64,000 nt of DNA from Polaromonas eurypsychrophila (GTDB taxonomy: Bacteria > Pseudomonadota > Gammaproteobacteria > Burkholderiales > Burkholderiaceae_C): NCBI RefSeq assembly GCF_014641715.1, contig NZ_BMIG01000001.1, positions 434,001-498,000 of the forward strand, given 5' to 3'. Positions 59,087 to 64,000 of the stretch are shown one piece after another; position 1 is the first letter of the stretch; each line of letters begins with the position of its first letter. The translations under genes and the position numbers were made by a program. The notes beneath the pieces are model-generated. The model was not told the DNA's origin. It ran no database searches and saw only the letters and a list, made by a program, of their open reading frames with translations.

Positions 59087-60133
59087 TCAGCCCCCGGTCG
59101 ATTCCCTGACGATGAGCCACCGCTCGCCAGCCTTGGCCATGTCCAGCGTTTTGCGGCTTGACACGTTGAGCGCGTCGGCACTGTAGTCCTGCTTGAATCT
59201 GGCGGTGGCCTTGCTGCCCTTGACGGCCACGGACACATTGCTGAGCTTCACGCTGATGCGTGATTTGCCGACGATGCGGCTGCGTCGCTCCTCTTCCCAG
59301 GCCTTGCGAGTCTGGTTGCCGGGGGTATCGAAGTCTTTGCCGTAGGCGGCAAGATAAGCGGCCATGTCCTTGGCGGCCCAGGCGCTGGCCCAGGCACGAA
59401 CGGCAGCTTCGACTTCTTTTTCAAGGGCACTTACCGGTGCGGCGGTCGGCTGTGTGACCGGCGCTGTCGAGGGGGCCGCAGGTGCCGGGGCGGGCGGCGC
59501 CACAGGCACCACCACAGCCGGGCGTGCCGGTGCAGCTGGCGGCGGTGTGGTCACGGGCCCGGAGGCTGAATTGCTGGCCGCCGGTTTTTGCCCCTTGGGC
59601 TCGGCGCTGAAGAGTGTGCGGATCAGCGCCAACTTGGGCTGCACACCGGCGTTGCCGCCGTCGAGTTGCAGCGCCTTGCTGTAAGCCTGGCTGGCCAGCT
59701 TGGCGTAGACATCACCCAGGTTCTCATGCGCGGTGGCGTAACTCGGGTTGGTGCGAATCGCCATCTCCAGCGCGGCCCTGGCCTTGTCGAACTGGTTTTG
59801 CCCGGCGTACAGCACGGCCAGGTTGTTGTAGGGCTCAGGTAATTCTGGATAGTCCTGGGTGATCTTGGTGAAGGTGCTGATGGCGTCGGCTGGCTTGCCG
59901 GCTTCGGTCTGAAGCACGCCTTTGATAAAACGCATTTGCGGGTCGCGCGGCTTGCCTGCGAGGTACTGGTCAGCTTTGGCCATGGCTTCGGTCAGCTTGC
60001 CGGAACGGGCCAGGTCGTTCACGTCAGAGTAATCGTCGGCATGGGCTGCGGACAGTGACAAGGCCGCAGCCAGTGCCAGCCAGCGCAGTGAGGCCGACAG
60101 CGGTTTGCTCGAAAGTGAAGCTGACTTGGACAT
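59087..60133 (-). CDS. TPR protein with C-terminal Cds6/NTF2-like domain
   Basis: A 348-residue exported protein: signal near ALAAALSLSAAHAD; three or four TPR repeats (YSDVNDLARSGKLTEAMAKA, NLAVLYAGQNQFDKARAALE, ENLGDVYAKLASQAYSKALQ); Pro/Ala-rich linker near 185–235; and a C-terminal domain (AWASAWAAKDMAAYLAAYGK, EERRSRIVGKSRISVKLSNV) like that of the transpeptidase next door. Likely a partner in cell-wall work. Start at 60133, with AGGAAAT. Confidence 0.82.
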   Translation of the reverse strand: MSKSASLSSKPLSASLRWLALAAALSLSAAHADDYSDVNDLARSGKLTEAMAKADQYLAGKPRDPQMRFIKGVLQTEAGKPADAISTFTKITQDYPELPEPYNNLAVLYAGQNQFDKARAALEMAIRTNPSYATAHENLGDVYAKLASQAYSKALQLDGGNAGVQPKLALIRTLFSAEPKGQKPAASNSASGPVTTPPPAAPARPAVVVPVAPPAPAPAAPSTAPVTQPTAAPVSALEKEVEAAVRAWASAWAAKDMAAYLAAYGKDFDTPGNQTRKAWEEERRSRIVGKSRISVKLSNVSVAVKGSKATARFKQDYSADALNVSSRKTLDMAKAGERWLIVRESTGG

Positions 60134-60336
60134 ATTTCCTCTGGAACGCATTGGGGTGGCTGGCACGAAAACATGAGCCTACGAGCCTGCGAGCCAGCGT
60201 TGCAGCGTGCTGCACGGGCCCTGGCCAGCTAGATATACTGGGCGATTGTATCTGAGGGGTATAGTTTAATCTTGACCTCGATTTAAGCATTTTCACTGGT
60301 CCGGCGATTCAAGTCGGGCTGAAATTCCAGACATTC

Positions 60337-61713
60337 ATGAGCTTGCGCATTTACAACACGCTGTCGCGTGCCGTGGAAGATTTTTCGCCTTTGGTGCCCG
60401 GTCAGGTCCGCATGTACGTGTGCGGCATGACGATTTACGACCTCTGCCACATCGGCCATGCCCGCATGATGATGGCCTTCGACGTGGTGCAGCGCTGGCT
60501 TAAGGCCGGTGGTTATGCGGTCACCTACGTGCGGAACATCACCGACATCGACGACAAGATCATCAAACGCGCTGTTGAGCGCGGCATCAGCATCCGCGCG
60601 TTGACCGACGAGATGATTGTGGCCATGCACCAGGACATCGGTGCGCTCGGGATTGAGCCGCCGACGCTGGAGCCGCGCGCCACCGAATACGTGCCGCAGA
60701 TGTTGTCCATGATTGCCACGCTGGAGCAAAAAGGCCTGGCCTACCGCTCGGGCAACGGCGACGTGAACTACGCGGTGCGCAAGTTTGAAGGTTACGGCAA
60801 GCTCTCAGGCAAATCGCTTGACGAGCTTCGCGCGGGTGAACGTGTGGCGGTGCTGGACGGCAAGGAAGACCCGCTGGATTTTGTGCTCTGGAAATCGGCC
60901 AAGCCGACCGAGCCTGACGATGCCAAATGGGCCAGTGACTACGGCAGCGGCCGGCCCGGCTGGCACATCGAATGTTCGGCCATGAGTTGCCATACCCTAG
61001 GCGAGACTTTTGACATCCATGGTGGCGGCGCCGACCTGCAGTTTCCGCACCATGAAAACGAAATCGCCCAGAGCGAGGCGGCCAATGGCAAGCCGCTGGC
61101 CAGGTTCTGGATGCACAACGGCTTTGTGCGGGTAGACAACGAAAAGATGTCCAAAAGCCTGGGCAACTTTTTCACCATCCGCGAAGTGCTGGCCCAATAC
61201 GACGCCGAGACCATCCGCTTTTTCATCGTGCGAGCGCATTACCGGAGCGCGCTCAATTACAGCGATGCCCACCTGGACGACGCGCGCAACTCGCTCAAAC
61301 GTCTGTACACCGCGCTGAGTCTGGCTAGGCCAGCCGATGTGGCGACCGACTGGTCGCATCCGTTTGCCGTCCGCTTCAAGGCCGCCATGGACGAGGACTT
61401 TGGCACACCGGAAGCGGTGGCCGTCCTGTTTGAGATAGCCGGGGAAGTCAACAAGACCGGCTCGACCGAACTGGCCAGCTTGCTGAAAAACCTGGGCGGC
61501 GCGCTGGGTCTGCTGCAGGGCGATCCGGCCGCATTTTTGCAGGCTGGTGCCGGGCTGGATGCCGCAGCCATAGATGTCCTGATTACCCAGCGCGCCCAGG
61601 CCAAGGCCGCCAGGAATTTTGCCGAGTCCGATCGCATCCGGCAGAACCTGCTGGCGCAGGGCATTGTGCTGAAAGACGCCGTCGGCGGCACCACCTGGGA
61701 AGTTCAGCTTTGA
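60337..61713 (+). CDS. cysS: Cysteine–tRNA ligase
   Basis: A 458-residue class I synthetase: [20 protein letters not shown] (HIGH), [20 protein letters not shown], the zinc site Cys and His of [20 protein letters not shown], and [14 protein letters not shown]. Charges tRNA-Cys. Confidence 0.95.
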   Translation: MSLRIYNTLSRAVEDFSPLVPGQVRMYVCGMTIYDLCHIGHARMMMAFDVVQRWLKAGGYAVTYVRNITDIDDKIIKRAVERGISIRALTDEMIVAMHQDIGALGIEPPTLEPRATEYVPQMLSMIATLEQKGLAYRSGNGDVNYAVRKFEGYGKLSGKSLDELRAGERVAVLDGKEDPLDFVLWKSAKPTEPDDAKWASDYGSGRPGWHIECSAMSCHTLGETFDIHGGGADLQFPHHENEIAQSEAANGKPLARFWMHNGFVRVDNEKMSKSLGNFFTIREVLAQYDAETIRFFIVRAHYRSALNYSDAHLDDARNSLKRLYTALSLARPADVATDWSHPFAVRFKAAMDEDFGTPEAVAVLFEIAGEVNKTGSTELASLLKNLGGALGLLQGDPAAFLQAGAGLDAAAIDVLITQRAQAKAARNFAESDRIRQNLLAQGIVLKDAVGGTTWEVQL

Positions 61714-61768
61714 CACTGCTTTTAAGCTATTTTAGCCACCAGCCCATACCCGGCGGGTGCATTCTGCT

Positions 61769-62461
61769 ATGAAAAAGATAGTGAAAAGCGGGCCGTCCAG
61801 CTCCGAGTTGACGGAAGTCGCCGAGTCTGCCCTGACCAGCGTGCCTGAGTACTGGGCCGAGGCCTGCAAACACCTGGTCAAAAAAGATCGGGTGATGAAA
61901 CGCCTGATCCCCCAGTTTGGCGACGCCTGCCTGCAGTCGCGTGGCGACGCCTTCAGCACCTTGGCGCGCAGCATCGTCGGCCAGCAGATTTCGGTCAAGG
62001 CGGCGCAAACCGTCTGGCACCGTTTCGCAGCCCTGCCCAGAAAAATGACGCCGGGCAATGTGCTCAAGCTCAAGGTGGACGACATGCGTGCTGCTGGTCT
62101 GAGCGCGCGCAAGGTTGAGTACCTGGTCGATCTGTCCATCCATTTTGATGCCGGTACGGTGCATGTGAAGGACTGGCAGGCGATGGACGATGAGGCCATC
62201 ATTGCCGAGCTGATTGCCATTCGCGGCATTGGTCGCTGGACCGCAGAGATGTTTTTGATCTTTTACCTGCGCCGGCCCAATGTGCTGCCGCTGGACGATG
62301 TCGGCCTGATCAATGGCATCAGTCAGAGTTATTTTTCCGGTGAAGCGGTCAGCCGCAGCGATGCACGTGAAGTCGCCGCCGCCTGGGCGCCGTATTGCAG
62401 TGTTGCAACTTGGTATATTTGGCGCTCGCTGGACCCCTTGCCGGTTCTGGGTGCCGAGTAA
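61769..62461 (+). CDS. DNA-3-methyladenine glycosylase II (HhH-GPD)
   Basis: A 230-residue base-excision enzyme: [20 protein letters not shown], Hh[21 protein letters not shown] with catalytic Asp in [10 protein letters not shown]. Removes alkylated purines. The start region includes part of a dispersed-repeat-like sequence. In operon order with cysS and accA. Confidence 0.9.
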   Translation: MKKIVKSGPSSSELTEVAESALTSVPEYWAEACKHLVKKDRVMKRLIPQFGDACLQSRGDAFSTLARSIVGQQISVKAAQTVWHRFAALPRKMTPGNVLKLKVDDMRAAGLSARKVEYLVDLSIHFDAGTVHVKDWQAMDDEAIIAELIAIRGIGRWTAEMFLIFYLRRPNVLPLDDVGLINGISQSYFSGEAVSRSDAREVAAAWAPYCSVATWYIWRSLDPLPVLGAE

Positions 62462-62490
62462 GCCTATTCAAGAAGCCTGAGGAGCAGACC

Positions 62491-63468
62491 ATGGCCAAAA
62501 AAACCTTCCTCGATTTCGAGCAGCCGATTGCGGAGCTTGAAGGAAAAATAGAAGAGCTGCGTTATGTGCAGACCGAGTCGGCGGTCGATATCTCCGACGA
62601 AATCGACCAGCTCGCCAAGAAAAGCCAACAGCTCACCAAGGACATCTACAGCGACTTGACACCCTGGCAGATCACCAAGATCGCGCGCCACCCCGAGCGT
62701 CCCTACACGCTGGACTATGTCAACGAACTGTTCACCGACTTTGTCGAACTGCACGGCGACAGGCATTTCTCCGACGACCTCAGCATCGTCGGCGGCCTGG
62801 CGCGTTTCAACGGCACCGCCTGCATGGTGCTGGGCCACCAGAAGGGCCGCGACACCAAAGAGCGCGGCCTGCGCAACTTCGGCATGAGCAAGCCCGAGGG
62901 TTACCGCAAGGCGCTGCGCCTGATGAAAACCGCCGAGAAGTTCAAGCTGCCGGTGTTCACCTTTGTCGATACGCCGGGCGCCTACCCCGGCATTGACGCC
63001 GAGGAGCGCGGCCAGTCCGAAGCCATTGGCCGCAACATCTTTGAAATGGCGCAGCTCGAAGTGCCCATCATCACCACCATCATCGGTGAAGGCGGCTCCG
63101 GCGGCGCGTTGGCGATCTCGGTTGCCGACCAGGTGGTGATGCTGCAGTACTCAATTTACTCAGTGATCAGTCCCGAAGGCTGCGCCTCCATCCTCTGGAA
63201 AACCTCGGAAAAAGCCGAGGAAGCCGCTGAGGCGCTGGGCATCACCGCACACCGGCTCAAGGCGCTGGGCGTGATCGACAAGATTGTCAATGAGCCGGTG
63301 GGCGGCGCGCACCGCGACCACAAGCAGATGGCAGCTTTTCTCAAGCGTGCGTTAAACGACGCCTTCCGCCAGGTCAGCGACCTCAAGGGCAAGGAGTTGC
63401 TGGACCGCCGCTACGAGCGCCTGCAAAGTTATGGCCGCTACACCGACACCAAAGCCGACGCCAAATAA
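62491..63468 (+). CDS. accA: Acetyl-CoA carboxylase carboxyltransferase subunit alpha
   Basis: A 325-residue protein: [73 protein letters not shown] and the conserved [17 protein letters not shown]. Transfers carboxyl from biotin to acetyl-CoA in fatty acid synthesis. GAGGA precedes the ATG. Confidence 0.95.
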   Translation: MAKKTFLDFEQPIAELEGKIEELRYVQTESAVDISDEIDQLAKKSQQLTKDIYSDLTPWQITKIARHPERPYTLDYVNELFTDFVELHGDRHFSDDLSIVGGLARFNGTACMVLGHQKGRDTKERGLRNFGMSKPEGYRKALRLMKTAEKFKLPVFTFVDTPGAYPGIDAEERGQSEAIGRNIFEMAQLEVPIITTIIGEGGSGGALAISVADQVVMLQYSIYSVISPEGCASILWKTSEKAEEAAEALGITAHRLKALGVIDKIVNEPVGGAHRDHKQMAAFLKRALNDAFRQVSDLKGKELLDRRYERLQSYGRYTDTKADAK

Positions 63469-64000
63469 GCGGCCACCGGACGGCTCGGCAGCCGGCACCG
63501 GTTCTGACATTCCCAATCCGGCGTTCGCTGCGCTGGAACCGTTTTCTCCTGTTTTGCCTGTTGGCGTTGCCTACAGTGGCGGCGCCGATTCCACCGCCTT
63601 GTTGCACGCGGCCGCGCAGCGCTGGCCGGGGCAGGTCAGCGCGATTCATGTGCACCACGGTTTGCAGGCTGCGGCCGATGGCTTTGAGCGCACGTGCGAA
63701 GACAGCTGCACTGGCCTCGGTGTGCCGTTGCAAGTGGTGCGTGTCAGTGCCGGCCATGCAGCGGGTCAGAGTCCGGAAGATGCGGCGCGGCGGGCGCGTT
63801 ATGCGGCACTGGCGCAGGCTGCCACCTCTCTGGGTCTGCAGGCCGTAATGCTCGGTCAGCATGCCGATGATCAGGTCGAAACACTGCTGCTGGCGCTGAG
63901 CCGTGGTGCCGGTTTACCGGGCCTGTCCGCGATGGCGGCGCGGTTCGAGCGCGGTGGCGTGGTGTTCCATCGTCCCTTGTTGCAGGTGCCTGCCGCCGAC
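63431..64000 (+). CDS. tilS: tRNA(Ile)-lysidine synthase, 5' part
   Basis: The frame from ATG 63431 ([19 protein letters not shown]) overlaps accA by 38 bases and runs off the window; 190 residues are seen. [20 protein letters not shown] is the PP-loop; HVHHGLQ and [29 protein letters not shown] follow. Makes lysidine at C34 of tRNA-Ile2. Confidence 0.9.
   Translation, partial: MAATPTPKPTPNKRPPDGSAAGTGSDIPNPAFAALEPFSPVLPVGVAYSGGADSTALLHAAAQRWPGQVSAIHVHHGLQAAADGFERTCEDSCTGLGVPLQVVRVSAGHAAGQSPEDAARRARYAALAQAATSLGLQAVMLGQHADDQVETLLLALSRGAGLPGLSAMAARFERGGVVFHRPLLQVPAAD

Noticed and set aside
60200-60336. Possible tRNA or leader upstream of cysS
   Set aside because: No cloverleaf or conserved T-loop could be formed; TATACT and TATAGT boxes are seen but −35 partners are weak.
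1-64000. CRISPR array, rRNA or tRNA genes
   Set aside because: No regularly spaced direct repeats of 20–40 bp and no recognisable tRNA or rRNA segment were found by eye; a tRNAscan and Infernal run would be decisive.

Overview
The window looks like a chromosomal segment of a betaproteobacterium of the family Comamonadaceae (Polaromonas/Rhodoferax-like). This is inferred from the GC-rich coding style, the gene order cysS – DNA glycosylase – accA – tilS, DUF3455 lipoproteins, and dispersed short repeats of a type I associate with that family. No rRNA, tRNA or CRISPR array was recognised.

Layout. 1–5 kb: a DsbG remnant, then a sulfide/persulfide response locus. A BigR/SqrR-type regulator heads an operon with two YeeE/YedE-type transporter halves, a DUF442 protein and a SulP permease; a metallo-beta-lactamase-fold persulfide-dioxygenase-like enzyme is divergent. 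The 72 bp between them holds a symmetric operator that forms two interleaved consensus-like promoters. 5–16.6 kb: nhaR-like regulator, HPF-like protein, zinc-ribbon protein, lipoprotein, repeat-containing exported protein, dehalogenase–rluE pair, a five-PAS histidine kinase, a phasin-like protein, a MNT/HEPN toxin–antitoxin pair, a LytM peptidase, and an exported methyltransferase-fold protein.

16.6–22.1 kb is the accessory region. Downstream of intact glnS lie two extra diverged copies of the glnS 3' end (about 19398–19640 and 18514–18733). Between or beyond these copies sit three cargo modules: a HigBA-like TA pair, an addiction-module/RelE pair, and an AT-rich ParA-like ATPase plus SIR2-domain gene pair joined by an ATGA overlap. 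The pattern suggests repeated site-specific accretion at the glnS 3' end. The ParA–SIR2 pair is the best candidate here for an undescribed defence-type system.

22–36.8 kb: a Tyr/Pro- and His/Gly-rich exported protein, three tandem DUF3455 proteins, DUF924, a LytS/LytR-type two-component pair with an exported hydrolase and small membrane proteins, uppP, a repeat-rich spacer, an alpha/beta hydrolase, an orphan Anbu-type proteasome-like peptidase and mutS.

37–51.8 kb: an aryl-polyene/xanthomonadin-like pigment cluster. Three + strand genes (halogenase-like flavoprotein, acyltransferase, glycosyltransferase) converge on a 13-gene minus-strand operon. That operon encodes ACP, membrane protein, AMP-ligase, dehydratase, acyltransferase, LolA-like carrier, MMPL exporter, deacetylase, methyltransferase, ketosynthase, ketosynthase-like partner, second dehydratase and ketoreductase.

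52–64 kb: housekeeping genes suhB, trmJ, cysE, mtfA, lpxH, two cyclophilins, an L,D-transpeptidase, a TPR protein, cysS, DNA glycosylase, accA and the 5' part of tilS. Dispersed repeats occur between genes and, more unusually, in frame inside trmJ and the end of the LytS-type kinase gene.
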